NCBI GenBank assembly: GCA_947174805.1
Contig: CAMWKH010000002.1
Coordinates: 62,001 to 126,000 of the forward strand
DNA: 64,000 nucleotides
Direction: 5' to 3'
DNA from: an uncultured Roseburia sp.
Lineage (GTDB): Bacteria > Bacillota > Clostridia > Lachnospirales > Lachnospiraceae
The notes beneath the pieces were generated by a model. That model was not told the origin of the DNA and searched no databases. It saw only the letters and a list, made by a program, of their open reading frames with translations. Made by a program: the position numbers and the translations under genes. Position 1 is the first letter of the stretch. Every line of letters begins with the position of its first letter. Of the stretch, positions 48,148-59,725 are shown piece after piece.

Positions 48148-49638
48148 ATGCAGGATTATATTAAAATTCATCCCCAGGACAGTGTCGCCGTAGCATTAAA
48201 GGCCTTAGCTTCCCAAACTGCCATTTCCATTGAGGGGGAGGATATTCTCTTGGAGGAAGACATCCCCCAGGGCCACAAATTTGCCTTGAGAAATATTGCT
48301 GCCGGGGAATCTGTCTTAAAATACGGAAATCCCATCGGCATTGCCAAAGAGGATATCAAAAAGGGAAGCTGGGTCCACACCCACAATATCAAAACCGGGC
48401 TGGGAGACCTATTAACTTATTCCTATAAGAAAACAAGTACGGAAATCCCCCCCACAGAGGAGGTCACGTTTTGGGGATACAGAAGGCCTGACGGTTCCGT
48501 TGGAGTCCGCAATGAGATTTGGATTATCCCCACTGTGGGATGTGTCAACAATGTGGCCACTTCCATTGAAAGACAGGCCAGAAAATACGTTTCCGGAACA
48601 GTGGAGGAAATCGTGGCATTTCCACATCCCTACGGCTGTTCCCAGATGGGGGAGGACCAGGAAAATACCCGGCGGATTCTTGCGGATTTGGTAAAGCATC
48701 CCAACGCAGGAGGCGTCCTTGTCCTGGGCCTTGGCTGTGAAAACAGCAACATCGATGAGCTAAAAAAATACATTGGAGATTATGACCAAAACCGGGTCCG
48801 TTTCTTAGTGGCCCAGGAATGTGAAGATGAAATTGCAGAAGCCCTGGCCATCCTGGAAGATTTGAGCCGCTATGTGGGCAGTTTCCACCGGGAGCCCATA
48901 AGCTGCAGCGAACTGATTATCGGCATGAAATGCGGCGGTTCCGACGGGCTCTCCGGCATTACGGCAAATCCAACTGTAGGAGGATTTTCCGATCTGCTGA
49001 TTTCCAAGGGGGGAACTACAATTTTAACGGAAGTTCCTGAGATGTTCGGTGCGGAGACCCTCCTGATGAACCGCTGTGAAAACGAAGAATTGTTCCATGA
49101 CACAGTGAATTTGATTAATAACTTTAAAAATTATTTTACTTCCCACAATCAGACCATATACGAAAATCCCTCCCCGGGAAACAAAAAGGGAGGTATCTCC
49201 ACCCTGGAGGACAAATCTTTAGGTTGTACGCAGAAATCCGGCAGCGCCCCGGTGAGAGGCGTGTTAAAGTACGGAGAACGCATCTGTGAAAAAGGAAAGA
49301 AGGGCTTAAACCTCTTAAGCGCCCCGGGAAACGATTTGGTGGCATCCACTGCCCTCGCCGCCTCCGGCGCCCATATCGTACTCTTTACCACGGGACGGGG
49401 AACTCCTTTTGCCTCCCCGGTGCCCACAATAAAAATTTCCACCAATTCCGCTTTAAACGATAAAAAGTTTAACTGGATTGACTTTAACTGCGGAACTGTT
49501 GTGGACGGAACTTCCCTGGAAGACTTAAAACAGTACCTTTTTGACTTTGTGATTTCCGTCGCATCGGGGGCAAAAGTCAAATCGGAAAACGCAGGATTCC
49601 ACGATATGGCTATTTTTAAACAGGGGGTCACTTTATAA
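48148..49638 (+). CDS. uxaA: Altronate dehydratase
   Basis: GYRRPDGSVGVRNEIWIIPTVGCVNNVA, GMKCGGSDGLSGITANPTVG; start MQDYIKIHP. Confidence 0.95.
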   Translation: MQDYIKIHPQDSVAVALKALASQTAISIEGEDILLEEDIPQGHKFALRNIAAGESVLKYGNPIGIAKEDIKKGSWVHTHNIKTGLGDLLTYSYKKTSTEIPPTEEVTFWGYRRPDGSVGVRNEIWIIPTVGCVNNVATSIERQARKYVSGTVEEIVAFPHPYGCSQMGEDQENTRRILADLVKHPNAGGVLVLGLGCENSNIDELKKYIGDYDQNRVRFLVAQECEDEIAEALAILEDLSRYVGSFHREPISCSELIIGMKCGGSDGLSGITANPTVGGFSDLLISKGGTTILTEVPEMFGAETLLMNRCENEELFHDTVNLINNFKNYFTSHNQTIYENPSPGNKKGGISTLEDKSLGCTQKSGSAPVRGVLKYGERICEKGKKGLNLLSAPGNDLVASTALAASGAHIVLFTTGRGTPFASPVPTIKISTNSALNDKKFNWIDFNCGTVVDGTSLEDLKQYLFDFVISVASGAKVKSENAGFHDMAIFKQGVTL

Positions 49639-49672
49639 ATACGTTTGCAATGCAAAGGAAAGGATTTTTACT

Positions 49673-51157
49673 ATGAAAAAATTATCTTATGAAACATTAA
49701 AGGAAATGAACTATGAGGGTTATCTTTTGGAAAACGCCCCGGAACGGGTACTTCAGTTTGGAGAGGGAAATTTCCTTCGGGCATTTGTAGACTACTTTAT
49801 TGACATGATGAACGAAAAGGCAGGATTTCATTCCAAAGTCGTTCTCTGCCAGCCAATCGCACCGGGACTTGCAGATATGATAAATGAGCAGGAGGGCCTT
49901 TATACCTTATATCTCCGGGGATTTGAAAAGGGACAGAAAGTGAATGACAAGAGAATTATTTCCTGTGTCAGCAGATGCTTAAATCCTTACTCCCAGTTCC
50001 AGGAGCTTTTGGACTGTGCAAAAAATCCCGACTTAAGATTTATCGCCTGCAACACCACAGAGGCCGGCATCGCCTACGACCCGGCGTGCAAATTGACAGA
50101 CACCCCGGCAGAAAGCTACCCCGGCAAATTGACACAGTTTATGTATGAGCGCTTTCAAGTTTTTGGAAAGGAGGCGGGCAAAGGATTTGTCATCCTCTCC
50201 TGCGAGCTCATTGACAACAACGGAAAAGAGCTGGAAAAATGCGTTTTACAGTATGCCAAATTATGGAACCTGGAAGATGATTTTATCCGTTGGATAAAGG
50301 AAGAAAACATTTTCTGCTCCACCTTAGTGGACCGAATTGTCACAGGATATCCCAGAAACGAGGCGGAGGAAATCTGCAGAGAAAACGGTTATCTGGACAA
50401 TATAATCGACACAGGAGAAGTCTTTGGTTTCTGGGTAATCGAGGGGCCGGAATCCTTAAAAGAAGAACTTCCTTTTGAAAAAGCAGGGCTTCCCGTGTTA
50501 ATTACAGACGACCACAAACCCTACAAACAGAGAAAAGTCCGGATTTTAAACGGCGCTCATACTTCTATGGTTTTAGGCGCATACTTAGCAGGGGAAGACA
50601 TCGTTAGAAACTGTATGGAAGATGAGGTAATCCAGGGATTTATGAATAAGACCATCTATGACGAGATTATCCCCACCCTCACCCTGCCAAAGGATGAGCT
50701 GGAAGGCTTTGCAGCCTCCGTCACAGAGCGTTTCAAAAATCCTTTTATCGACCATTCCCTTTTGGCTATCTCCTTAAACTCCACCTCCAAGTGGAAAGCA
50801 AGGGTAATGCCAAGCTTTAAAGGCTATGTGGACAAATTCGGGAAACTTCCGCCCTGTATTACCGCCTCCTTCGCCTTCTACATTGCTTTCTACAAGGGCA
50901 AAAAAATGGGGGAAGAGGGCTTGATAGGACAGCGCGGGGACAATGCATACACCATCAAGGACGATGCCTCTATTTTAGAGTTTTATCTTGCCCACAAAGA
51001 TGACGACAACAAAACTTTAGCACATGCCGTCTGCTCCAACACAGATTTCTGGGGGGAGGATTTATCCCTTGCAGCCGGATTTGAAGAGGAAGTTGCCAAA
51101 TATCTTGACATGATTGATGAAAAAGGCACCTATGAAGTAATGAAAAACTGTATCTAA
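49673..51157 (+). CDS. uxaB: Tagaturonate reductase (altronate oxidoreductase)
   Basis: ERVLQFGEGNFLRAFVDYFIDMMNEKAGF, KVRILNGAHTSMVLGAYLAG. Confidence 0.95.
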   Translation: MKKLSYETLKEMNYEGYLLENAPERVLQFGEGNFLRAFVDYFIDMMNEKAGFHSKVVLCQPIAPGLADMINEQEGLYTLYLRGFEKGQKVNDKRIISCVSRCLNPYSQFQELLDCAKNPDLRFIACNTTEAGIAYDPACKLTDTPAESYPGKLTQFMYERFQVFGKEAGKGFVILSCELIDNNGKELEKCVLQYAKLWNLEDDFIRWIKEENIFCSTLVDRIVTGYPRNEAEEICRENGYLDNIIDTGEVFGFWVIEGPESLKEELPFEKAGLPVLITDDHKPYKQRKVRILNGAHTSMVLGAYLAGEDIVRNCMEDEVIQGFMNKTIYDEIIPTLTLPKDELEGFAASVTERFKNPFIDHSLLAISLNSTSKWKARVMPSFKGYVDKFGKLPPCITASFAFYIAFYKGKKMGEEGLIGQRGDNAYTIKDDASILEFYLAHKDDDNKTLAHAVCSNTDFWGEDLSLAAGFEEEVAKYLDMIDEKGTYEVMKNCI

Positions 51158-51170
51158 GGAGGTCTAACTG

Positions 51171-51587
51171 ATGGACAATACTTGCGCTTACTGTATGGAA
51201 GGGGAATTAGTGGCTGAATTTGGCATAAAAATATGTGAACTTCCCGCTTCTAAAGTGTATCTTTTCAAAGAACAAAGCCATCCCGGCCGGCTGATTGTAG
51301 CCAGCAAGCACCATGTCAGCGAGATGGTGGACTTAAGCGAAGCGGACAGAATTGCATTTTTACAGGATGTAAACCATATGGCGGAGGTGATACACAAAAC
51401 CTTCTCCCCCGCCAAAGTCAATTACGGCGCCTACGGAGACAAAGGATGCCACCTCCACTTCCATCTGGTTCCAAAATACACCGGTGCATTTGAGTGGGGA
51501 GGCACATTTGCCATGAATCCCGACAAAAATTATTTGTCAGAAAAAGAATACGAAGAAATGATTTCTAAGATAAAGGCAAATCTGTAA
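51171..51587 (+). CDS. HIT family protein
   Basis: GDKGCHLHFHLVPKY histidine triad. Confidence 0.9.
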   Translation: MDNTCAYCMEGELVAEFGIKICELPASKVYLFKEQSHPGRLIVASKHHVSEMVDLSEADRIAFLQDVNHMAEVIHKTFSPAKVNYGAYGDKGCHLHFHLVPKYTGAFEWGGTFAMNPDKNYLSEKEYEEMISKIKANL

Positions 51588-51590
51588 AAA

Positions 51591-51616
51591 AAGAAACAGC
51601 CGAGGCTGTTTCTTTT
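51591..51616 (+). terminator. Rho-independent terminator of uxaA-uxaB-HIT operon
   Basis: AAGAAACAGC-cgag-GCTGTTTCTT-TT. Confidence 0.75.
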
Positions 51617-51716
51617 AGGAGAAGGTATTTTTACTATGGGGTATAGCAAAAACTATATATAATGTATTGGGGGTTTTACAAGAATTATAATAGCATAGGG
51701 AATGGTATTGTACTAT

Positions 51717-51759
51717 TGGCCGGATACACAAATGTATTGTTTTATCCGGCCATTTTTTT
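51717..51759 (+). terminator. Second terminator-like hairpin
   Basis: TGGCCGGATA...TATCCGGCCA followed by TTTTTTT. Confidence 0.6.
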
Positions 51760-51849
51760 GTCAGTTTAACAATTCCAGCCTTGATTTGTTAAAATTGTGA
51801 TAAAAATATTTCTTTTGTTAGTCAAATTTACCAAAAGAGATTCCAGCTT

Positions 51850-51885
51850 AAAAAGGGGACAGCTTTATAAGCCATCCCCTTTTTT
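51850..51885 (-). terminator. ssrA terminator
   Basis: Minus strand GGGGATGGCTT-ata-AAGCTGTCCCC-TTTTT. Confidence 0.7.
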
Positions 51886-51890
51886 ACATG

Positions 51891-52230
51891 AAATGGACTA
51901 GACGGGAATCGAACCCGTGTCCAAAAACCAATCCCCTGTCCTTCTACGAGTGTAGTCTCTCCTTTTACATTCCCTCCGCCGCCCGGGGAGAGACACCCTG
52001 ACGGTTTTAGTAGCTTCATGATACGCCCATTGGCTCAAAGCTTTGCCAATGTCGTTTCCTACATAGTCGAAGCCTGGGTCCTAATGTGTAGGTGCACTAG
52101 GTCAGACTGCTGCCATTAGGCAGCGTAAGCTAAATTATCTTCAGCGTTTAATTTTAATTTTGGCATTTCACGCATCCCATGCGACTCGCTTCTCCAGCTT
52201 CAAGATCCCTGTCGAAACCTTTACTAGCCC
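51891..52230 (-). ncRNA. ssrA: tmRNA
   Basis: Minus strand 5' GGGCTAGT...GGTTTCGACAGGG, tag ORF ending KLKLNAEDNLAYAA-stop, 3' GGGTTCGATTCCCGTCTAGTCCA; acceptor GGGCTA pairs with TAGTCC. Confidence 0.95.
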
Positions 52231-52302
52231 TTATATAAAACCCTTTTCTGCTCATTTTCAGAAAAAAGATTTCTTTGCTCTAATATTATACCCAAAATAT
52301 CT

Positions 52303-52773
52303 CTATAGGTCAAGATTTTTTACCTTGAAATCCCGCTCTGCCTCGCGCTTTGCATCTTTCTTTGCAATATCCTTGCGCTTGTCATACAGCTTCTTTCCCT
52401 TGGCCAGGGCAATCTGAACTTTCACTAGGCTTCCCTTAAAATATACCTCCACAGGCACCAGCGTATACCCTTTTTCCGCAATCTTCTGCTGCAGTTTTAA
52501 AATTTCATTTTTGTGAAGCAGAAGTTTTTTGGGCCGGAGAGGGTCCCTGTTAAATATATTCCCCTTCTCATAAGGGGATATGTGCATACCATAGATATAC
52601 ACTTCCCCGTTTTCAATGCGGATAAAAGACTCCTTTACGCTGCACCTGCCCATGCGCAGGGATTTCACTTCTGTTCCGTGTAAACCGATTCCTGCCTCAT
52701 AGAGTTCCTCTAAAAAATAGTCGTGCCTTGCCTTTTTATTATTGGCAATCAGTTTCCTTGTGTCTTTTCCCAT
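52303..52773 (-). CDS. smpB: SsrA-binding protein
   Basis: [40 protein letters not shown]. Confidence 0.97.
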   Translation of the reverse strand: MGKDTRKLIANNKKARHDYFLEELYEAGIGLHGTEVKSLRMGRCSVKESFIRIENGEVYIYGMHISPYEKGNIFNRDPLRPKKLLLHKNEILKLQQKIAEKGYTLVPVEVYFKGSLVKVQIALAKGKKLYDKRKDIAKKDAKREAERDFKVKNLDL

Positions 52774-52797
52774 ACAAACCTCCCTAATAAATACAGA

Positions 52798-54918
52798 CTA
52801 AGCCAGTACAAAATTTATGGTGCGCAGAAGTTTATCCGTGGATTCCACCTTTACGCTGACTTTCTGCCCCAGTTTATAATGCTTATTTTTTGCCTCTCCC
52901 ACCAACTCATAAGAAGATTCATAATAGACATAATAGTCGTCATCCAGGGAGGCGATATGAACAAGCCCCTCAATCGTGTTGGGCAGTTCCACATACATCC
53001 CCCAGGCCGTGACCCCGGAAATCACCCCTTCAAAAATTTCCCCAATATGCCCTTCCATATACTCTACTTTTTTCATCTTCTCTGTCTCGCGCTCCGCCTC
53101 GTCTGCCCGCCTTTCCATCTCACTGGAATGTTTTGCCACCTCCGGCAGAATCTTTTCATAGTGGGACAGCCGTTTATCACCCATTTTCCCCCGCAGGCTC
53201 TCTTTGATAATCCTGTGGATTTGCAAATCAGGATAGCGCCGGATAGGGGAGGTAAAATGGCAGTAATAGGAAGTTGCCAGCCCGAAATGCCCTATACTCA
53301 TGGTAGTATATTTTGCCTGTTTCATAGACCGCAGGGTGAGGCGGCTGATTAACGGCTCCTCCGGGGAACCCTCAATTTTTCCCAGGAGTTTCTGCAGTTC
53401 CTTGGGGTGGACTTCCTCCTGCCCCACATGCATGGAATACCCGAAATTATTGATAAATGCAGCTAATTTCCGAATTTTCTCCTGATCCGGAGTGTCATGG
53501 CTGCGGAACACAAAGGGAATCTGCTGCCAGAAAAAATCCTCCGCCACTGTCTCATTGGCAATGAGCATAAAATCCTCGATTATTTTTGTGGCCACATTCC
53601 GCTCATAGGGCTTGATTTCCTGGGGATGTCCGTTTTTATCCAAAATAATTTTCGTCTCAGGGAAATCAAAATCCACAGAACCGCGTTTCATTCTTTTTTT
53701 CCGAAGAATAGCCGCAAGTTCCTCCATCATCTGAAACATGGGCACAAAATCCTCGTACTCTTTTAGTAACGCCTCGTCCTTGTCCACAAGAATTTTCTTT
53801 ACATTTGTGTAGGACATACGGCGGTTTACCTGTACCACCGTCTCACTGATTTTGTGGTCAATCACTCTTCCCTTCTCATCTATGGTCATAATACAGCTGA
53901 GAGCCAGTCGGTTTTCCCCCTGATTTAAAGAACAGATACCGTTGGAAAGGGCATGGGGGAGCATAGGAATCACCCGGTCCACAAGGTATACGCTGGTGCC
54001 CCGCTTCAATGCCTCCACATCCAAAGCACTGTGCTCCTGGACATAGTTTGTCACGTCTGCAATATGGACGCCCAGGATATACACATCCCCCTCCTTTGTC
54101 AGGGTGATGGCATCATCCAAATCTTTGGCATCCTCCCCGTCTATGGTAACCATCTGCCAATCCCGGATATCCATCCGCCCTGCCATGTCCGCCTGGGTCA
54201 CCTCTTTTGCCACCCGCTCTGCCTGGTTTAGCACTTTCTGTGGAAATTCCATGGGAAGATCGTAAGCCCGCACCAGAGACAAAATATCTGTTCCCGGATC
54301 ATTGATATGGCCTATAATCTCCACCACTTTTCCCTCAGGTTTTTTATCCCCGCTGCCGTAATCCGTAATTTCCACCACGACTTTATGACCGCTTACAGCT
54401 CCCTTGGAACGCTCCACAGGCACAAAAATATCGCTGCCGATTTTAGGGTCGTCGGGCACTACAAAGCCAAAGTTTTTGCTGGGCTCATATGTGCCCACAA
54501 CCTTTGTCAGCCCCCTTTTTAAAATTTTCTCAACTTTTCCCTCTCTCCGCTTTCCTCCGGATGCTGGAAACAGACTAATTGTCACCTCGTCCAAGTGAAG
54601 GGCACCGCCGGTATCATCTGGAGAGATAAAAATATCCTCTTCCTCCCCCTCCACCGTGACAAATCCAAACCCCTTCTGATTTGCGGTAAATGTGCCGGAG
54701 AGATATTTTTTCTCCGCCTTCACATATTTTCCCTTTTTGGAAATTTCAATTTTACCCTCCGAAACAAGAATCTCCAAAACCTCCCGCAAAGACTCCCGCT
54801 CCTCCTTGGGAACAGAGAGAATCATAGCTATCTCTTTTGCCTTCATAGGCACATACAGCTCATCACAGATAAAGTCATATATGGTTTTTTTCCGCTTTTC
54901 CAATTGTTCCTTATTCAT
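52798..54918 (-). CDS. rnr: Ribonuclease R
   Basis: RNB domain (TIDGEDAKDLDDAITL) and C-terminal S1 domain. Confidence 0.96.
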   Translation of the reverse strand: MNKEQLEKRKKTIYDFICDELYVPMKAKEIAMILSVPKEERESLREVLEILVSEGKIEISKKGKYVKAEKKYLSGTFTANQKGFGFVTVEGEEEDIFISPDDTGGALHLDEVTISLFPASGGKRREGKVEKILKRGLTKVVGTYEPSKNFGFVVPDDPKIGSDIFVPVERSKGAVSGHKVVVEITDYGSGDKKPEGKVVEIIGHINDPGTDILSLVRAYDLPMEFPQKVLNQAERVAKEVTQADMAGRMDIRDWQMVTIDGEDAKDLDDAITLTKEGDVYILGVHIADVTNYVQEHSALDVEALKRGTSVYLVDRVIPMLPHALSNGICSLNQGENRLALSCIMTIDEKGRVIDHKISETVVQVNRRMSYTNVKKILVDKDEALLKEYEDFVPMFQMMEELAAILRKKRMKRGSVDFDFPETKIILDKNGHPQEIKPYERNVATKIIEDFMLIANETVAEDFFWQQIPFVFRSHDTPDQEKIRKLAAFINNFGYSMHVGQEEVHPKELQKLLGKIEGSPEEPLISRLTLRSMKQAKYTTMSIGHFGLATSYYCHFTSPIRRYPDLQIHRIIKESLRGKMGDKRLSHYEKILPEVAKHSSEMERRADEAERETEKMKKVEYMEGHIGEIFEGVISGVTAWGMYVELPNTIEGLVHIASLDDDYYVYYESSYELVGEAKNKHYKLGQKVSVKVESTDKLLRTINFVLA

Positions 54919-54968
54919 AAATACTCCTTTTCAACATGTTCTGCACCAAGACCGCCAGAACATGAAAA

Positions 54969-55000
54969 GAGACTGCCGCAATCCCACGACAGTCTCTTAT
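54969..55000 (-). terminator. Rho-independent terminator after secG
   Basis: AGAGACTGTCG-tgggatt-GCGGCAGTCTCT-TTTC on the minus strand. Confidence 0.65.
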
Positions 55001-55004
55001 GTTC

Positions 55005-55244
55005 CTAAAATATATTGGTATTCAACACGGCTGCAATCACCAGAAACAAAATCACCATAAGTCTGGTGGCCTTTACCAAAATACCTTCCATAGAACGTCC
55101 CTTATTTTTGCCCCAATATGTGTCCGCCGCACCTGCAATGGCCCCAAGTCCTGCAGATTTGCCCTCCTGAAGCAAAACAATCACTGTCAATGCCAAAGAT
55201 AATACTATAAAAACTACTGTTAAAATCGTCTTAACAACTGCCAC
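55005..55244 (-). CDS. secG: Preprotein translocase subunit SecG
   Basis: Two-TM protein, ALTVIVLLQEGKSAGLGAIAGAADTYWGKNKGRSMEG. Confidence 0.92.
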   Translation of the reverse strand: MAVVKTILTVVFIVLSLALTVIVLLQEGKSAGLGAIAGAADTYWGKNKGRSMEGILVKATRLMVILFLVIAAVLNTNIF

Positions 55245-55319
55245 GAATCTTCCCTCCTGCTAAACACTATTTTACCACACTTTACTAAGAATATCACATA
55301 TTACAATATTTTTCAACCA

Positions 55320-58211
55320 TTAATTTTCCAGCCACTTATTCAGCGCATTCATAAGCTGGGAAAAATCCAGTGGTTTTGCAATGTGCTGGTTCATCCCCGC
55401 ATTCATGGCAGTCTGTACATCCTCCGCAAAGGCATTGGCTGTCATAGCGATAATGGGAATCTTTTTCAGGTCTTTTCTGTCTGTGGCACGGATTGCCCTG
55501 GCTGCCTCATAGCCGTTCATCACAGGCATCTGGACATCCATGAATACAAGGTCGTAATACCCAGGTTCGATATCAATCAAAGTGTTCACCGCCTGGCTTC
55601 CATCCCATACATGGTCCACCATAAGCCCTGTGCTCTCTAAAATTTCCTGTGCAATCTCCGCATTAATCTCATTGTCCTCCACCAAGAGCACACGCCTTCC
55701 GGTAAAATCCTGCCGGCTTTCCTGCTCCTGCTCCTTTTCCCCGGAGATTTCCTCTCCCACAAGACTGCGGAAGAGATACAGCAATCTGGACTTAAACAAA
55801 GGCTTGCTGATAAATGCATCCACCCCTGCCGCCCTGGCCTCCATCTCGATTTCCGTCCAGTCATAGGCGGAGAGAATAATAATCGTAACATCATCCCCCA
55901 CCAGTCTTCGGATTTCCTTTGCCGTGGCAGCACTGTTCATTCCAGACATCTGCAATCCCAGAATCACAGCAAAATATTGGGTGCCAGACTCTATGGCCGC
56001 TCTGACTTTTTCTACCGCTTCCTCCCCGGTCAGCGCCCACTCACTGCTCATCCCAAGTTCCTTTAACATCTGGCAGGCGCTCTCGCAGGCATCTCTCTCG
56101 TCATCCGCCACAAGAACCGGGAGATTTAAAAACTGTTCATAATTCACTTCCGACACTTCCTGAAGCTTTAAGTAAATGGTCACTATAAACTTTGACCCCT
56201 TGCCAAGCTCACTCTCCACTTTTACATCCCCGCCCATCATGCGGATAATGTTCAGAGTGATAGCCAATCCCAGACCTGTCCCCTGAACCTTATTGTGGCT
56301 GGATTCATCTGCCCTGGAAAAAGGCTCAAAAATATGCTCCAAAAATTCCGGCGACATGCCGATTCCGTTGTCCTCAAAGACAAACTCATAGCAGCCTACC
56401 TTGGGCTGATTCGTAACTTTTTCTGATATGGTAAGAGAAATCTTTCCATGTTCCGGGGTATATTTCACCGCATTCCCCATGATATTTACAAATGCCTGCT
56501 GAATATGCAGTCTATCCCCCACCACGTCCTCGTGTTCCACATTCTGGATAGCCACTTTCAGCTCATGGCCCTTGGCATCCAGCTGGGGACGCACCATAAC
56601 CAAAAGATTGTCAATAAGCTCCGGAAGATTAATCTCCTCCTCCGTAAGTTCCATTTTTCCAGACTCAATCTTGCTCATATCCAGAACTTCATTAATCAAT
56701 GTCAAAAGATGTTTGCTGGAACTTGTCACCTTGGCCAGGCAATCCGCCACCCGTTCTTTGTCGTCCAGATGAGTTGCCGCAATGGCCGTCATTCCGATAA
56801 TGGCATTCATGGGAGTCCTGATATCATGGCTCATGTGGGAGAGGAAATCAGATTTCGCCTGATTTGCCCGGTTAGCGGCCTCATAGGCGTCTTTTAAAGC
56901 CTGCTTAGACTTTTGTTCCATCATTCTCTCTTCCGTGATATCCACGGCACTTACAAAAGCAAGAACGTGGCCGTTTTCGCTGTTCTCTGATAAAAGCGCG
57001 GTAATCCTGGTATATTTGTCCTCAGAAGGATTACTGTATTCCAATTCCAATCTGGACTCGCCCTGCCGGAAACGTGAAATCACTTCCTCACAGTTTAAGG
57101 TATCTGCCACGTTGGCATGTAAAAACCGCGGGGACATGACACGTATCCACTCCTGAATCATCAAATCAAATCTTGCGGGCACTGAAAGTTCCAGTTCGCG
57201 CAAAAGATTAAATCCCTGTTTTGTGATAAATTCCCGCCGAATAATCCCCTCCGTCACATCAAAGGAGAAAGAAAACTCACAGTTTGCCATCAGGGCATCC
57301 CTGTACTGCTTCCTTTCCTGGGATAAAAGATCCGTCAATGCGGATTGTTCCGTAATGTCCAAAAGGGAACTTAAGATAAAACGTGTGCCGTCGTCAAACT
57401 CCAGCAGTTTTGTGTGGGCCTGAATCTTATAAATCTCCCCGTCCTTCATACGGGTACGGAACACGTAGGTAACGCCGTCTCCTGATTCCTTAAGAAGCCG
57501 GATCACAGACTGGATTTCCCCAAAATCTTCCTCCACCACCTTATCTCTTGTCAGGTGATGAAATACTCCCTCCACAGACTCCTGCTCAATCCCGAAAAGC
57601 CTTTTGGCCTCCTCATTCATCATCAAAACCGTATGGTCCGGGATGCTGTAAGCCAGCACGCCGGAATTTAATGAACCCACCATCTGTGCCAGCATATCCA
57701 GGGTATTTTTAATCTTCATGTTTCCTTTTTCCACCTCTGTCACATCCTGGAGCAGGCTGTAATAGAGATAATATCCGTGAGGGTCAAGAACCTTCATCCC
57801 ACTGTCCAAAATCCATTTCAGAGTTCCGTCTTTCGCCCTAACACGGTATTTAACGGCATAGGTATCTCCCACTTTGAAATCCTTCCGTTTGTGCATCACA
57901 AGAAGATGCCTGTCAGGGGTATAACAGTTATCCAAGGTGTTCCCCCCGGAAACTTCCATATATTCATCCACCGTGTAACCCTGAATGGCAGCTGCTGATT
58001 CGCTCACATATTTAATAGAAAGCTTTTCATCATCCTGGCTGATTTTGATTCCCCCTGTAACCCCATGGAGCACTGTCTCCAACAAAAGTTTCAACTCCGC
58101 ATTCTTGTCTATATGCTGTCTGAAGATCTTACGCTCCCTCTCGATTTCTCTTTGTACCCTCTCTTCTAAGTGTTTTTCTCCCTGCATCTCTTCCCTCACC
58201 TTTGCGTTCAT
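55320..58211 (-). CDS. PAS-containing hybrid histidine kinase with two C-terminal receiver domains
   Basis: HisKA SHMSHDIRTPMNAIIGM, HATPase (FEDNGIGM, GTGLGLAI); receiver 1 ...VILGLQMSGM, receiver 2 ...VFMDVQMPVMNG. Confidence 0.92.
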   Translation of the reverse strand: MNAKVREEMQGEKHLEERVQREIERERKIFRQHIDKNAELKLLLETVLHGVTGGIKISQDDEKLSIKYVSESAAAIQGYTVDEYMEVSGGNTLDNCYTPDRHLLVMHKRKDFKVGDTYAVKYRVRAKDGTLKWILDSGMKVLDPHGYYLYYSLLQDVTEVEKGNMKIKNTLDMLAQMVGSLNSGVLAYSIPDHTVLMMNEEAKRLFGIEQESVEGVFHHLTRDKVVEEDFGEIQSVIRLLKESGDGVTYVFRTRMKDGEIYKIQAHTKLLEFDDGTRFILSSLLDITEQSALTDLLSQERKQYRDALMANCEFSFSFDVTEGIIRREFITKQGFNLLRELELSVPARFDLMIQEWIRVMSPRFLHANVADTLNCEEVISRFRQGESRLELEYSNPSEDKYTRITALLSENSENGHVLAFVSAVDITEERMMEQKSKQALKDAYEAANRANQAKSDFLSHMSHDIRTPMNAIIGMTAIAATHLDDKERVADCLAKVTSSSKHLLTLINEVLDMSKIESGKMELTEEEINLPELIDNLLVMVRPQLDAKGHELKVAIQNVEHEDVVGDRLHIQQAFVNIMGNAVKYTPEHGKISLTISEKVTNQPKVGCYEFVFEDNGIGMSPEFLEHIFEPFSRADESSHNKVQGTGLGLAITLNIIRMMGGDVKVESELGKGSKFIVTIYLKLQEVSEVNYEQFLNLPVLVADDERDACESACQMLKELGMSSEWALTGEEAVEKVRAAIESGTQYFAVILGLQMSGMNSAATAKEIRRLVGDDVTIIILSAYDWTEIEMEARAAGVDAFISKPLFKSRLLYLFRSLVGEEISGEKEQEQESRQDFTGRRVLLVEDNEINAEIAQEILESTGLMVDHVWDGSQAVNTLIDIEPGYYDLVFMDVQMPVMNGYEAARAIRATDRKDLKKIPIIAMTANAFAEDVQTAMNAGMNQHIAKPLDFSQLMNALNKWLEN

Positions 58212-58278
58212 TATGCATTACTATTATAAACTGATAAGAATTGAAATACAAGGGAGAATACACAAGAAAAACCAGCTT

Positions 58279-59607
<1,329 letters not shown>

Positions 59608-59663
59608 CTAATACCGCAAGCCAAATAAGTATGCTCTGGAGTATAGTATGTACAGACAAAACG

Positions 59664-59692
59664 AAAAAGATGCCAAATTCAGGCATCTTTTT
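59664..59692. terminator. Bidirectional terminator-like hairpin downstream of eda
   Basis: AAAAAGATGCC-aaattca-GGCATCTTTTT. Confidence 0.65.
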
Positions 59693-59725
59693 CAAGTATA
59701 TATAAATTTAGGATTAGGAATTGGC

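Noticed and set aside
51828-52019. 63-aa minus-strand ORF
   Set aside because: Lies within the tmRNA gene and its terminator; not a real CDS.
52723-53352. 209-aa plus-strand ORF antisense to smpB/rnr
   Set aside because: Shadow of the conserved RNase R gene.
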